A stretch of DNA of 64,000 nucleotides, taken from the NCBI GenBank assembly GCA_947501265.1, contig CANMVY010000001.1:310001-374000 (forward strand), given 5' to 3'. How positions within the stretch are numbered: the first letter of the stretch is position 1; each line of letters starts with the position of its first letter. This DNA comes from Bacteroidota bacterium (GTDB lineage Bacteria > Bacteroidota > Bacteroidia > UBA7662 > CANHCV01). The notes beneath the pieces are model-generated. The model was not told the DNA's origin. It saw nothing but the letters and a program-made list of their open reading frames with translations, and ran no database searches. A program made the position numbers and the translations under genes. Positions 26,358 to 34,738 of this stretch are shown here, one piece after another.

Positions 26358-26845
26358 TGCAAAGCATGGAATATTGGATTGAGAAACTGGATTTACTTCC
26401 GCATCCAGAAGGCGGGTATTACCGAGAAATGTATCGATCTGAAGGTGGAATACCCGCTGAAGATTTGGGCCTTACCACCGGTGGTATTCGTTCCTTCGCC
26501 ACTTCCATTTATTTTTTACTCGAACACGGAAACCCATCCAAATTCCACCGCATCGCTTTCGATGAGTTATGGTTTTTTCACGCAGGTTCGCCCATCACCG
26601 TTCACTCCCTTCACCAAGAAAACGGACATCAAACCCTGGTTTTGGGTGGGAATCATGCCTATCAAGGTTGGGTAGAAGCTAATACCGTTTTCGGCTCCGA
26701 AGTGGAAGAGCCGGGAGGCTGGGCCTTGGTAAGCTGCGTAGTAGCGCCGGGCTTCGACTTTAAAGACTTTGAAATCCTTGAACAAACCGATTTATTGGAA
26801 GCCTTTCCCGAACATGCTTCCATCATCAAAAAATTAAATCCTTAA
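26354..26845 (+). CDS. Cupin_5 (DUF985) family protein
   Basis: This 163-residue protein matches the DUF985/Cupin_5 family. Visible marks are the YWIEKLDLLPHPEGGYYREMYRS start, SIYFLLEHGNPSKFHRIAFDELWFFHAG, the Trp-rich QGWVEANTVF strand, and WALVSCVVAPGFDFKDFEI. The conserved histidine and glutamates lie in FHRI and FDELW. The family has a beta-barrel sugar- or metabolite-binding fold with no firm biochemical role. It is translationally coupled to the HTH gene and separated from the OsmC gene by two bases, so a shared stress- or metabolite-related role is possible. Confidence 0.85.
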   Translation: MMQSMEYWIEKLDLLPHPEGGYYREMYRSEGGIPAEDLGLTTGGIRSFATSIYFLLEHGNPSKFHRIAFDELWFFHAGSPITVHSLHQENGHQTLVLGGNHAYQGWVEANTVFGSEVEEPGGWALVSCVVAPGFDFKDFEILEQTDLLEAFPEHASIIKKLNP

Positions 26846-26847
26846 CT

Positions 26848-27252
26848 ATGGCAACCTCTACCATTTTTTACCCCGGACAATTGCGAACCGTGATGACCCA
26901 TCTCCAAAGTGGAAATGAAGTCATTACCGATGCTCCAACCGACAACCACGGAAAAGGAGAAGCGTTTTCTCCGACCGATTTGTTGGCGACGGGATTGGGT
27001 TCTTGCATGCTTACCGTTATGGGCATCAAAGCAGATTCCTTAGGCATTTCCATGGATGGCACTCAACTCACGGTGACCAAACACATGGGCACGGCTCCTC
27101 GAAGAATTGTTCAAATTGATGTAGCTGTGGAATTACCGGCTTCTATTGCGGAGGAGCATCGCTCCATTCTTGAACTCATCGGAACAACGTGTCCGGTGGC
27201 AAAAAGCCTTCATCCCGAATTGATTCAAAACATCACTTTTCAATACCAATGA
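26848..27252 (+). CDS. OsmC-family peroxiredoxin-like protein
   Basis: The 134-residue product belongs to the OsmC/Ohr family of thiol peroxidases that reduce organic hydroperoxides. The family frame is clear: GEAFSPTDLLATGLGSCMLTVMGIKA (first catalytic Cys at about 50) and TTCPVAKSLHP (second Cys at about 112). It is closer to general OsmC/YhfA than to Ohr. It is cytoplasmic and sits in the HTH-cupin-OsmC operon, where the HTH protein may control it. Confidence 0.88.
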   Translation: MATSTIFYPGQLRTVMTHLQSGNEVITDAPTDNHGKGEAFSPTDLLATGLGSCMLTVMGIKADSLGISMDGTQLTVTKHMGTAPRRIVQIDVAVELPASIAEEHRSILELIGTTCPVAKSLHPELIQNITFQYQ

Positions 27253-27253
27253 T

Positions 27254-27442
27254 ATGAAACTGAAGGAATATCAAAAAATTTTATTGGGAATTCTAACCAT
27301 TTTTGGAAGTTTAGGATTACTCTCGTATCTCTATTTATTGACCGATAGCATTCTCTTGGTTTGTGCTGGGGTAGCTGTTTTAGGTGTTTTGTTTTACAAC
27401 ATCGTAAAAGGCGATGGAAGTCACCGAAGAGCTGGAAAATAA
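27254..27442 (+). CDS. Small two-helix membrane protein
   Basis: This 62-residue protein starts one base after the OsmC stop. It has two hydrophobic helices (about 11-28 and 32-50) and a short basic tail (GDGSHRRAGK). No family is recognised. The tight spacing and clean hydrophobic pattern argue for a real gene. The next gene has its own promoter starting at 27446. Confidence 0.5.
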   Translation: MKLKEYQKILLGILTIFGSLGLLSYLYLLTDSILLVCAGVAVLGVLFYNIVKGDGSHRRAGK

Positions 27443-27445
27443 ATG

Positions 27446-27453
27446 TATCTTTG
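27446..27453 (+). promoter_or_regulatory. -7 element (TATCTTTG) of the odhB gene
   Basis: A perfect TAnnTTTG box placed 19 bases before the odhB ATG. It begins four bases after the stop of the small membrane protein. Confidence 0.6.
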
Positions 27454-27472
27454 CACAAATTTGTAAAAAGTC

Positions 27473-28678
27473 ATGGCACTTGAAATGAAAATTCCCGCCT
27501 TGGGAGAGTCAATTTCCGAGGTACGCATCGCTACTTGGTTGAAGAAAGACGGTGAATTTGTAAACATGGACGACGCGTTGTGCGAAGTGGAAACCGACAA
27601 GGCGACCATGGAGCTCAATGCCGAAAAATCGGGCATTTTGCACATTGTTGCTGAAGAAGGCGCCGACCTTAACATTGGCGATTTGTTTTGCACCATTGAA
27701 GAAGGCACCGCTCCCGCAGCTTCGGCTGCTCCAGCGCCGGTAGCTGAAAAAGCTCCAGAAGCCGTTGTTGCGGCTCCTGCTGCCGCTTCCGACAGTTACG
27801 CCAAAGGTTCGCCCTCCCCCGCAGCCTCCAAAATTCTAGCTGAAAAAGGAATGGATGCTTCCGCCGTTTCCGGCTCCGGACGCGATGGCCGCATCACCAA
27901 AGAAGATGCCATGAAGGCCCAACCGGCCCCCGCAGCGGCCGCTCCAAAAGCAGAAGCAGCACCTGCCGCTTCTGGCGAGCGCACCACCCGCGACGAGAAG
28001 ATGAGCAAATTGCGTCAAACCATTGCCAAGCGATTGGTAGCCGTGAAAAACGAAACGGCCATGCTCACCACCTTTAACGAGGTAGACATGAAGCCTTTGA
28101 TGGATTTGCGCTCTAAATACAAAGATGCATTCAAAGAAAAGCACCAAATTGGATTGGGATTCATGAGCTTTTTCACCAAAGCCGTTTGCATGGCCTTGCA
28201 GGAATTCCCAGCCGTGAATGCTCAGATCAATGGAGATGAAGTTCGGTACCACAGCTATTGCGATGTAAGCATTGCGGTAAGTACGGAAAAAGGATTGATG
28301 GTTCCCGTCATCCGCAATGCCGAAGATCTTTCCTTGGATGGAATCGAAAAAGAAATCAAGCGTTTGGCGCTTCGCGCCCGCGACGGAAAATTGAGTATGG
28401 ACGAAATGAGCGGTGGAACGTTCTCCATCACCAACGGAGGAGTTTTCGGTTCCATGTTGTCTACGCCCATCATCAACCCTCCTCAAAGTGCTATTTTGGG
28501 CATGCACAACATCGTTGACCGCCCGGTGGCCATCAACGGAAACGTTGAAATTCGCCCCATCATGTACGTGGCCTTGAGTTACGATCACCGCATCATCGAC
28601 GGAAAAGAAAGCGTGAGCTTCTTGGTACGCGTGAAGGAGCTTTTGGAAGATCCCGCACGCATGCTGTTGATGGTATAA
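27473..28678 (+). CDS. odhB: Dihydrolipoyllysine-residue succinyltransferase (E2 of 2-oxoglutarate dehydrogenase)
   Basis: This 401-residue E2 transfers succinyl groups from lipoamide to CoA in the 2-oxoglutarate dehydrogenase complex. The lipoyl domain (about 1-77) carries the lipoylated Lys43 in [11 protein letters not shown]. An Ala/Pro-rich linker leads to the peripheral subunit-binding domain (about 108-150, [13 protein letters not shown]...[11 protein letters not shown]). The catalytic domain ends with [11 protein letters not shown], with His372 and Asp376. The length fits OdhB (about 400) better than the longer AceF of pyruvate dehydrogenase. OdhA is not adjacent. It has its own promoter and a strong bidirectional terminator after it. 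Confidence 0.9.
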   Translation: MALEMKIPALGESISEVRIATWLKKDGEFVNMDDALCEVETDKATMELNAEKSGILHIVAEEGADLNIGDLFCTIEEGTAPAASAAPAPVAEKAPEAVVAAPAAASDSYAKGSPSPAASKILAEKGMDASAVSGSGRDGRITKEDAMKAQPAPAAAAPKAEAAPAASGERTTRDEKMSKLRQTIAKRLVAVKNETAMLTTFNEVDMKPLMDLRSKYKDAFKEKHQIGLGFMSFFTKAVCMALQEFPAVNAQINGDEVRYHSYCDVSIAVSTEKGLMVPVIRNAEDLSLDGIEKEIKRLALRARDGKLSMDEMSGGTFSITNGGVFGSMLSTPIINPPQSAILGMHNIVDRPVAINGNVEIRPIMYVALSYDHRIIDGKESVSFLVRVKELLEDPARMLLMV

Positions 28679-28700
28679 CGATTCAGATCAAAACCTAACA

Positions 28701-28731
28701 AAAAAGCCCCGACGAATGTCGGGGCTTTTTT
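28701..28731. terminator. Bidirectional rho-independent terminator after odhB
   Basis: Stem AAAAAGCCCCGAC / GTCGGGGCTTTTT with a GAAT loop: a GC-rich core flanked by A and T tracts, so it works in both directions. Confidence 0.85.
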
Positions 28732-28736
28732 GTTGT

Positions 28737-28770
28737 CTGTTGGGTTCAACCTACGTGTTGAACCCAACAG
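28737..28770. repeat. Perfect 14-bp inverted repeat in the odhB-HMA intergenic region
   Basis: Two perfect 14-base arms (CTGTTGGGTTCAAC and its reverse complement) flank a 6-base centre, CTACGT. A partial copy of the arm (AGGTTAAACC) follows at 28771-28780. There is no T tract, so it is not a typical terminator. It could be an operator or a structured leader for the HMA gene 126 bases downstream. The rest of this 218-base gap shows nothing else. Confidence 0.6.
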
Positions 28771-28895
28771 AGGTTAAACCCACCCATCAATAGGGCTCCG
28801 ACCACCATTCATTCAAAACCTTTTCCCAAATTCCACTTTTCCTCCTTTCCTTTGAGAACCATTTCCCCCCAACCATCGTTCCTCAAAAAAACACC

Positions 28896-29639
28896 ATGAC
28901 CATCTACCCCATTTCAGGAATGACCTGCATGACTTGCGTGAACGACATCTACAATGCGTTGGCACCAAAACTGGGGAAGGATAACGTTCAAGTCTCCCTC
29001 ATGCCTCCCGTGCTGGGAATTATCCATGACCAAGTTTCCCATGAACAACTGAATCAATGGATTCCTTCCAAATTCAAAATCCACCCACCATTAGGTTCCG
29101 GTGAAATCAGCAACACCTCTAAAAGTTTTGAAACCGAAGAAAAACCTTCCACCTCTTTTTGGCCGCTCATCCTCATTACCCTATTCCTTCTGGTTTTCAC
29201 CGCACTCCTTCCCTGGCTTCGATGGGGAAAAAGTGGAATGGAAGTGATGGGGTACTTCATGGGCGGATTTTTCATCGTTTTCTCCTTTTTTAAATTTCTA
29301 AATTTACCTGGGTTCGTTCGCAGCTTCGCTATGTACGACCCCTTAGCCCGCTCCATTCCCGGTTGGGCGTGGATCTATCCGTTCTTGGAGCTGGGCCTCG
29401 GCATGACCTACTTATTCGATTTCTTCCCCCATCACGTTTCCGGTTTGGCCTGGTTACCCCACGCCCTTACGTTGCTCATCATGGGTACCGGCTTGATTGG
29501 CGTGGTGCAATCGGTGATGAACAAAAAGAAAATCGTTTGTGCCTGCTTGGGTACCGTATTCAATCTTCCCATGACCAAAGTCACCATCATCGAGGATTCC
29601 ATCATGGTTGCAATGGCAGCATTCATGCTTTGGTTGTAA
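28896..29639 (+). CDS. HMA-domain membrane protein of the MauE/DoxX type
   Basis: The 247-residue product starts with a heavy-metal-associated domain whose metal-binding motif is GMTCMTC (about residues 8-14), as in copper chaperones. A linker follows, then four transmembrane helices (about 87-105, 113-135, 150-185, 190-205) and a final hydrophobic segment. The end holds CACLGTVFNLPMTKVTIIED, a motif of MauE/DoxX-like redox-associated membrane proteins. It probably binds a soft metal ion at the membrane. The N-terminal domain has no signal and should be cytoplasmic. A Fur-family gene follows 90 bases downstream with its own promoter. Confidence 0.8.
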   Translation: MTIYPISGMTCMTCVNDIYNALAPKLGKDNVQVSLMPPVLGIIHDQVSHEQLNQWIPSKFKIHPPLGSGEISNTSKSFETEEKPSTSFWPLILITLFLLVFTALLPWLRWGKSGMEVMGYFMGGFFIVFSFFKFLNLPGFVRSFAMYDPLARSIPGWAWIYPFLELGLGMTYLFDFFPHHVSGLAWLPHALTLLIMGTGLIGVVQSVMNKKKIVCACLGTVFNLPMTKVTIIEDSIMVAMAAFMLWL

Positions 29640-29703
29640 TGTCACTTTCCACATTCGTTGAAAAGTCAATGATATCCTGCCCTTGGTGGTGGGATTTTTT
29701 TTG

Positions 29704-29711
29704 TACTTTTG
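29704..29711 (+). promoter_or_regulatory. -7 element (TACTTTTG) of the Fur gene
   Basis: An exact TAnnTTTG match. It contains the alternative TTG start at 29709, so it excludes that start and supports the ATG at 29730. Confidence 0.6.
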
Positions 29712-29729
29712 ACGTTCAATTCCAGATGC

Positions 29730-30236
29730 ATGTCTGAATCGGTAAAAGATACCGTTAAAAAGATTTTCACCCAATATTTAGAGGAAAACGGGCACCGAAA
29801 AACTCCCGAACGCTTTGCTATACTCGATGAAATTTATTCGTTGAAGGAACATTTCGATGTAGAAGGCTTGTACGAGAAAATGAAGGCCCGAAATTATCGG
29901 GTTTCCCGAGCTACTGTTTACAACACTTTGGATTTGTTGCTTGCTTGTGATTTGCTTACCAAACATCAATTTGGTAAAAATATGGCGCAGTTCGAAGGAT
30001 CCTATGGTTTTAAGCAACACGACCACTTGATTTGTTTGGATTGTAGTCGGGTAACCGAATTTTGCGACCCTCGCATCCAAGAAACCAGAAACGATATGGG
30101 CGAACTCTTTGGAATGGAAGTGAAACACCATAGCTTAAACCTATACGCCAGTTGCCAAGCATTTCAGAATTCGGGCATTTGCGATCATTACGATAAAAAT
30201 AAATCAAACCAGGGAATTGAACCCCTGAACTCATAA
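29730..30236 (+). CDS. Fur-family transcriptional regulator
   Basis: The 168-residue regulator has the N-terminal winged helix ([29 protein letters not shown] and [16 protein letters not shown]). A C-terminal dimerisation domain follows, with the metal-binding [15 protein letters not shown] and [13 protein letters not shown] cysteine pairs. Family members sense iron, zinc or peroxide. The two Cys pairs indicate a structural zinc site, and the sensing site cannot be assigned. The longer frame from a TTG at 29709 is rejected because the promoter box covers it. purA starts four bases after its stop, so the two are cotranscribed. The HMA protein upstream makes metal sensing plausible. Confidence 0.88.
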   Translation: MSESVKDTVKKIFTQYLEENGHRKTPERFAILDEIYSLKEHFDVEGLYEKMKARNYRVSRATVYNTLDLLLACDLLTKHQFGKNMAQFEGSYGFKQHDHLICLDCSRVTEFCDPRIQETRNDMGELFGMEVKHHSLNLYASCQAFQNSGICDHYDKNKSNQGIEPLNS

Positions 30237-30240
30237 TTTC

Positions 30241-31503
30241 ATGAAAAAAGTAGACGTACTTCTCGGGTTGCAATGGGGCGACGAAGGAAAAGGAAAAATT
30301 GTTGACGTTATTACGCCCAATTACAAAATTGTTTCTCGCTTTCAGGGAGGGCCCAATGCCGGACACACCCTGGAATTCAATCAACAAAAATACGTTTTAC
30401 ACACCATTCCAAGCGGAATTTTCAGGGATAACACCTTAAACATTATCGGGAATGGCGTGGTGATCGATCCCATCATTCTTCAAAAAGAAATCAACCAACT
30501 GGAAGCCTCCGGTGTAGATGTTCGCTCCAAACTTCGCATCTCCCGCAGCGCTCATTTGATTTTACCTACCCACCGTTTGCTGGATGCTGCTTCAGAACAT
30601 GCAAAAGGGAAAGATAAAATTGGCTCTACGCTGAAAGGCATTGGCCCAACTTACATGGACAAAACGGGGCGCAATGGATTGCGTTTTGGAGATTTGTTTC
30701 AACCCGATGCGCAGGAGCGCTACGATCGATTGAAGCAAAAACACCACGATTTTTTGCAGGCGTTCAACGAAATTCCAAGCATCGAATTGAACGAAAACGC
30801 CTGGTGGGATGCCGTTCATTTTTTGAAGCAATTCCCCGTGGTCGACTCCTCCTTGGAAATCGACACCGCACTGAAAAACAACGAGTCGGTTTTGGCTGAA
30901 GGAGCTCAAGGCACCATGCTAGACATCGACTTTGGGACCTACCCTTTTGTAACCTCTTCCAATACCGTTACCGCAGGTGCTTGCACCGGTTTGGGTGTTG
31001 CTCCCAATCGGATTGGGGAAGTCATGGGCATTTTCAAAGCTTATTGCACCCGAGTGGGCAGCGGTCCATTCCCTACCGAATTGAACGACGAGGTAGGCGA
31101 GGCCATGCGAAAAGAAGGTCGTGAATTTGGATCAACCACCGGCCGAGCACGCCGTTGTGGTTGGCTAGATCTTCCAGCTCTCAAGTATGCCATTCGCATC
31201 AACGGAGTGACCCAACTCATCATGATGAAGGCCGATGTTTTGAGCATTTTTGAGGACATCTTGGTTTGTACCGGATACCAAGTTGGGGAATTAACCACCA
31301 ACGAAATCCCATTGTATTTGGAGGATGCAAAACCCGTTTACACCAAACTATCCGGTTGGAAAAGCGACCTCACCACCATCCGAAAAGAGTCGGATTTCCC
31401 TAAAGAACTCACCGATTACATTCGTTTTATAGAAGCAGAAACGGGGGTTCCCATTTCCATCGTTTCTGTAGGACCCGATCGGGAACAAACCATCCTTCGA
31501 TAA
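30241..31503 (+). CDS. purA: Adenylosuccinate synthetase
   Basis: This 420-residue enzyme condenses IMP and aspartate with GTP to adenylosuccinate in AMP synthesis. The GTP-binding GLQWGDEGKGKIVDVI (about 8-23), the IMP-loop GGPNAGHTLE, GIGPTYMDKTGR, EGAQGTMLDIDFGTYPFVTSSN and GRARRCGWLDL are all present. The length is normal. It lies four bases after the Fur-type gene, and pabB follows seven bases after its stop. Confidence 0.95.
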   Translation: MKKVDVLLGLQWGDEGKGKIVDVITPNYKIVSRFQGGPNAGHTLEFNQQKYVLHTIPSGIFRDNTLNIIGNGVVIDPIILQKEINQLEASGVDVRSKLRISRSAHLILPTHRLLDAASEHAKGKDKIGSTLKGIGPTYMDKTGRNGLRFGDLFQPDAQERYDRLKQKHHDFLQAFNEIPSIELNENAWWDAVHFLKQFPVVDSSLEIDTALKNNESVLAEGAQGTMLDIDFGTYPFVTSSNTVTAGACTGLGVAPNRIGEVMGIFKAYCTRVGSGPFPTELNDEVGEAMRKEGREFGSTTGRARRCGWLDLPALKYAIRINGVTQLIMMKADVLSIFEDILVCTGYQVGELTTNEIPLYLEDAKPVYTKLSGWKSDLTTIRKESDFPKELTDYIRFIEAETGVPISIVSVGPDREQTILR

Positions 31504-31509
31504 TTGCCC

Positions 31510-32730
31510 ATGGAAATTCGGAAAAACGATTGGTTGGCCTTTGAAATTCAAGCAAAAGAATTCCCCTACCAATCGTTTTTTTTATCTTCCGAATCTTCCT
31601 TCCCCCAACCTATCGATTACCATTCCCAAGATTGGCTTTTTTTAGCGGGGAATTCTCCAATAAATACCAGCATTCAAAAAGCGGTAACAGAAAATCCCGA
31701 TTGGTATTTCGGACATTTGTGTTACGACCTCAAGAACAATTTTCACGGATTAACAACTCAATTTCCTTCTCCCAACTACCCTCTTCAGCAATGGATCAAA
31801 GCAGAATGGGTAGTGCAGAAGAAAGAGGGCATCATTCAAGTGCTTAAAGGGAAATCATTACAAGAACAACCGTGGAAATCGACCGATTATTCCCAAGATT
31901 GGCTTTCGCTTTCTCCTGCAGTTTCGAAAGAAAATTACTTGAACGATCTTCGAAGAATTCAAGAATTCATACGGAATGGCGCTTGTTACGAATTGAATTA
32001 TTGTTTTCCTTTTCAGGGGCAAGTTCAAAAGGATTTCAATCCTTGGTCGTTTTTTTATGCCTTGCACGAAAGAAGCTTCATGCCTTTTGCCAATTTCTAC
32101 CAAACGCCTGAGATTTGGGCTTTGGGCGCAAGTCCAGAAAGGTATTTGCAAAAAAAAGGCAGCCAAGTGATTTCTCAACCTATCAAAGGAACACGTCGGA
32201 GGTGTGAAACTTCCGATGTAGAATTGGTAGCCGAGCTAAAGGGAAGTGAAAAAGAAAACGCCGAACACATCATGATTGTGGATTTGATGCGGAACGATTT
32301 GGCCAAGTTTTGCCAGCCTGGTTCGGTAGAAGTTCCTCAACTTAAAGAAGTGTACACCTTCCCAAGGGTTCATCAAATGATCAGTACGGTCAAAGGCATT
32401 TTATTGGATGAAAACAAAGGATTGGATTTGTTGCTCGATGCTTTTCCAATGGGAAGCATGACCGGTGCACCCAAAAGAAGGGTGATGGAAATCATTGATG
32501 AAGTAGAACATTTTTCGAGAGGATTGTACAGCGGAAGCATTGGTTACATCCAGCCCAACGGTGATTTCGATTTCAATGTTGTTATTCGAAGTTTGGTCGT
32601 AGAAAGAGCAACCGGAAAAGCGAGCATGGGCGTAGGCGGTGCCATTACCTATTTGAGTCATGCCGATGAAGAGTATGAAGAATGCTGGATAAAGGCAGCG
32701 CCCATTTTGCAGCTTTCGAAACCGGCATAA
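31510..32730 (+). CDS. pabB: Aminodeoxychorismate synthase component I
   Basis: The 406-residue product is a chorismate-utilising enzyme of the PabB branch, which makes 4-amino-4-deoxychorismate for folate. The C-terminal catalytic part has SQPIKGTRRR (the PIKGT signature), EHIMIVDLMRNDLAKFC, GSMTGAPKRRVMEIIDE and YSGSIGYI. The N-terminal half is shorter than in TrpE, which favours PabB. I place the start at ATG 31510, because the longer frame begins with a TTG at 31504. It follows purA in the same operon. The amidotransferase partner PabA is not seen in the window. Confidence 0.88.
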   Translation: MEIRKNDWLAFEIQAKEFPYQSFFLSSESSFPQPIDYHSQDWLFLAGNSPINTSIQKAVTENPDWYFGHLCYDLKNNFHGLTTQFPSPNYPLQQWIKAEWVVQKKEGIIQVLKGKSLQEQPWKSTDYSQDWLSLSPAVSKENYLNDLRRIQEFIRNGACYELNYCFPFQGQVQKDFNPWSFFYALHERSFMPFANFYQTPEIWALGASPERYLQKKGSQVISQPIKGTRRRCETSDVELVAELKGSEKENAEHIMIVDLMRNDLAKFCQPGSVEVPQLKEVYTFPRVHQMISTVKGILLDENKGLDLLLDAFPMGSMTGAPKRRVMEIIDEVEHFSRGLYSGSIGYIQPNGDFDFNVVIRSLVVERATGKASMGVGGAITYLSHADEEYEECWIKAAPILQLSKPA

Positions 32731-32771
32731 ACACAAAAAATTGATTATTGTGCGTTTCGAACAGCTTTTTA

Positions 32772-33464
32772 CTACTCGTTGAATCGGTAACCAACGCCCC
32801 GAACGGAATGAAAAAATTGGGGCTCTCTGGGATTTTCTTCAAAGTATTTCCGGAAACTTAGAATGAAATTATCGATGGTACGCGTACTCGGAAAAACATC
32901 GTATCCCCAAACTTTTTCCAAAATTTCTTCTCGAGATACCACTTGATTTTTCTTATCTATCAGCAATTGAAGTAATCTCGATTCCCGTTTGGTGAGTTGA
33001 ATAGGGCCATTGGAAGTTTGGGCTTCCATCGTTTGAAAATTCACAAAATTAGATCCGAAGTGAAATTCGTGGATTTCGGCTTTTTTCTCTTGTCCTTGAA
33101 GGGAAGTACGAACCAAAATTCCAACACGAAGGAGAAGTTCTTCCAAATTGAAGGGTTTGGCTAAATAATCGTTACCGCCAGCTTTCAATCCTTTTACCCG
33201 ATCCTCAGCAGTGCCTTTTGCAGATAGAAATAAGATGGGGATTTCCCTGTTTTCAAGTCGTATTTTTTCACTTAAATCCAATCCGCTCATTCCCGGCATC
33301 ATCACATCCAGAATAATGAGATTGAATCGTTCCTCTTGAAAACACTGAAACGCCTCCGCGGCGTTGGCTGCCGCTCGAACCACGTACCCTTCCAATTCAA
33401 GGTTAAGTTTTATGGTTTCGCGTAGCGTGGTTTCGTCTTCAACTAATAAAATTCGGGTGCGCAT
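32772..33464 (-). CDS. OmpR/PhoB-family response regulator
   Basis: The 230-residue regulator has a receiver domain (about 1-118) with the acidic pocket VEDE, phospho-acceptor Asp53 in ILDVMMPGMSG and the KPFNLEELLLR end. A winged-helix DNA-binding domain (about 133-228) follows with LTKRESRLLQLL, VSREEILEKVWGYD and RTIDNFILSFRKYF. It lies three bases after the histidine kinase gene, which is its evident partner. It is the last gene of the ettA-orf90-kinase-regulator operon. Targets are unknown. Confidence 0.92.
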   Translation of the reverse strand: MRTRILLVEDETTLRETIKLNLELEGYVVRAAANAAEAFQCFQEERFNLIILDVMMPGMSGLDLSEKIRLENREIPILFLSAKGTAEDRVKGLKAGGNDYLAKPFNLEELLLRVGILVRTSLQGQEKKAEIHEFHFGSNFVNFQTMEAQTSNGPIQLTKRESRLLQLLIDKKNQVVSREEILEKVWGYDVFPSTRTIDNFILSFRKYFEENPREPQFFHSVRGVGYRFNE

Positions 33465-33467
33465 CGA

Positions 33468-34469
33468 TCAGACTTTAGGGAGTCGTATCTCAAAGATGCT
33501 TCCTTTTGGTGAATTGTTGCGTACTTCGACAGAACCTCCTAAAAATTTTACCAAACGATGAACGAGGTACAAGCCCAAACCGGTGCCCTGAGTAGACCTA
33601 GTTTCCTCAGAACCAATTCGATAAAACATTTGAAACAACTTAACTTTTTCTTCTTCCGAAATACCAATTCCTTCATCAAAAATCTTCAACAAGCAATGAT
33701 CTCCCATGGTTTCCAGCGAAATTCCAACAAATTTTTTCTCACCACTGTATTTCATGGCATTATCAAGGAGATTAGAAAGAATGGATCGAATAGCCATTTC
33801 ATTCCCAAAAATGAAAATTCCTGATTGAATCTTTTTCTCCATTTCGAATTCTCCTTCTGCAAACCTTTCCGAGAAACCTTCAAGGGTTTCAGCCACAATG
33901 GTGCTTAAATTGATTCGCTCTTTTTCCAATTGAAAGGAAGCATCCAAGCGCGCAGCTTCCAAAACCTGATCAATTAAAGTAGAAAGTCGAGCCACTTCAT
34001 GGTTCGATTTGAGGAGCAATTCGCGCTGAAGATCGGGTTGTAATTCCCTTTTTAACAGGGTTTGATTGAGAAGTTTAATTCCCGCAAGTGGGGTTTTGAA
34101 TTCATGAGTAACACTCAGTAAAAAATTATTTTGCCTTCTTTTGAGGGCTATGCTTTGTACGAAACTGTTGGCGAGGTGAAAAATTCCCCACAACAAAAAT
34201 CCGAGGAAAACCACTCCTTCGGTGATGAACATGATGGTTCTACGTATTCTCCGTTCCTCTATTTCCACTTCTTTTTCCTTCCACAGAAGGGGAGATGGAT
34301 GATTTCCATTTTCTATTTCGAACTTCCACTGCAACTGAAGTTGCTCTTTTTGAAGTTCAAACATCATTTCATTGGAACGCAAATGCTCGAACGTCCACCA
34401 CAACAAAGAAGAAATGAGGTAAATCACGAGAAACCAGAAAACGGTCTTCACCGAAATCCGTTCCATCAA
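33468..34469 (-). CDS. Sensor histidine kinase
   Basis: The 333-residue kinase has two transmembrane helices (about 8-26 and 79-98) around a short periplasmic loop of about 50 residues. The DHp domain has the phospho-acceptor His122 in SVTHEFKTPLAGIK. The ATPase domain has an N box SNLLDNAMKYSG, a G1 IFDEGIGISEEEKVKLF and a G2 STQGTGLGLYLVHRLV. The small loop suggests sensing at or within the membrane. Its start overlaps the 90-residue gene by four bases, and it lies in an operon led by ettA. Confidence 0.9.
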   Translation of the reverse strand: MMERISVKTVFWFLVIYLISSLLWWTFEHLRSNEMMFELQKEQLQLQWKFEIENGNHPSPLLWKEKEVEIEERRIRRTIMFITEGVVFLGFLLWGIFHLANSFVQSIALKRRQNNFLLSVTHEFKTPLAGIKLLNQTLLKRELQPDLQRELLLKSNHEVARLSTLIDQVLEAARLDASFQLEKERINLSTIVAETLEGFSERFAEGEFEMEKKIQSGIFIFGNEMAIRSILSNLLDNAMKYSGEKKFVGISLETMGDHCLLKIFDEGIGISEEEKVKLFQMFYRIGSEETRSTQGTGLGLYLVHRLVKFLGGSVEVRNNSPKGSIFEIRLPKV

Positions 34470-34738
34470 AAAGAAATTTGGGATTGTTTGAACGGTTCAA
34501 CCCATTTTCGATCACCCTCGGGGATTTCTTCCAATGGAATATTCAAATGGAAGAAGATTTCAAGCAAGGAATTGAATTTTCCCTCGATGGGCAAAAATTT
34601 GTTCACCACAACCACTTTGGATTGATGGATGATGCAGTAGCCCGATTGAAAGGTACCTTTTTCGTACCGAACTTTCAATCCGCAATGCTGCAACAAATCC
34701 TCAGCCTTTTTGAGTGATTGTGGTGAAACCTTCATCAA
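34466..34738 (-). CDS. Conserved 90-residue protein between ettA and the kinase
   Basis: I do not recognise a named domain in this 90-residue soluble protein. It begins [34 protein letters not shown], then [20 protein letters not shown], and ends with a [11 protein letters not shown] segment. No signal or membrane helix is present. It overlaps ettA by four bases and the kinase gene by four bases, so all are translationally coupled. The sequence looks like a compact alpha/beta domain. Function is unknown. Confidence 0.7.
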   Translation of the reverse strand: MMKVSPQSLKKAEDLLQHCGLKVRYEKGTFQSGYCIIHQSKVVVVNKFLPIEGKFNSLLEIFFHLNIPLEEIPEGDRKWVEPFKQSQISF

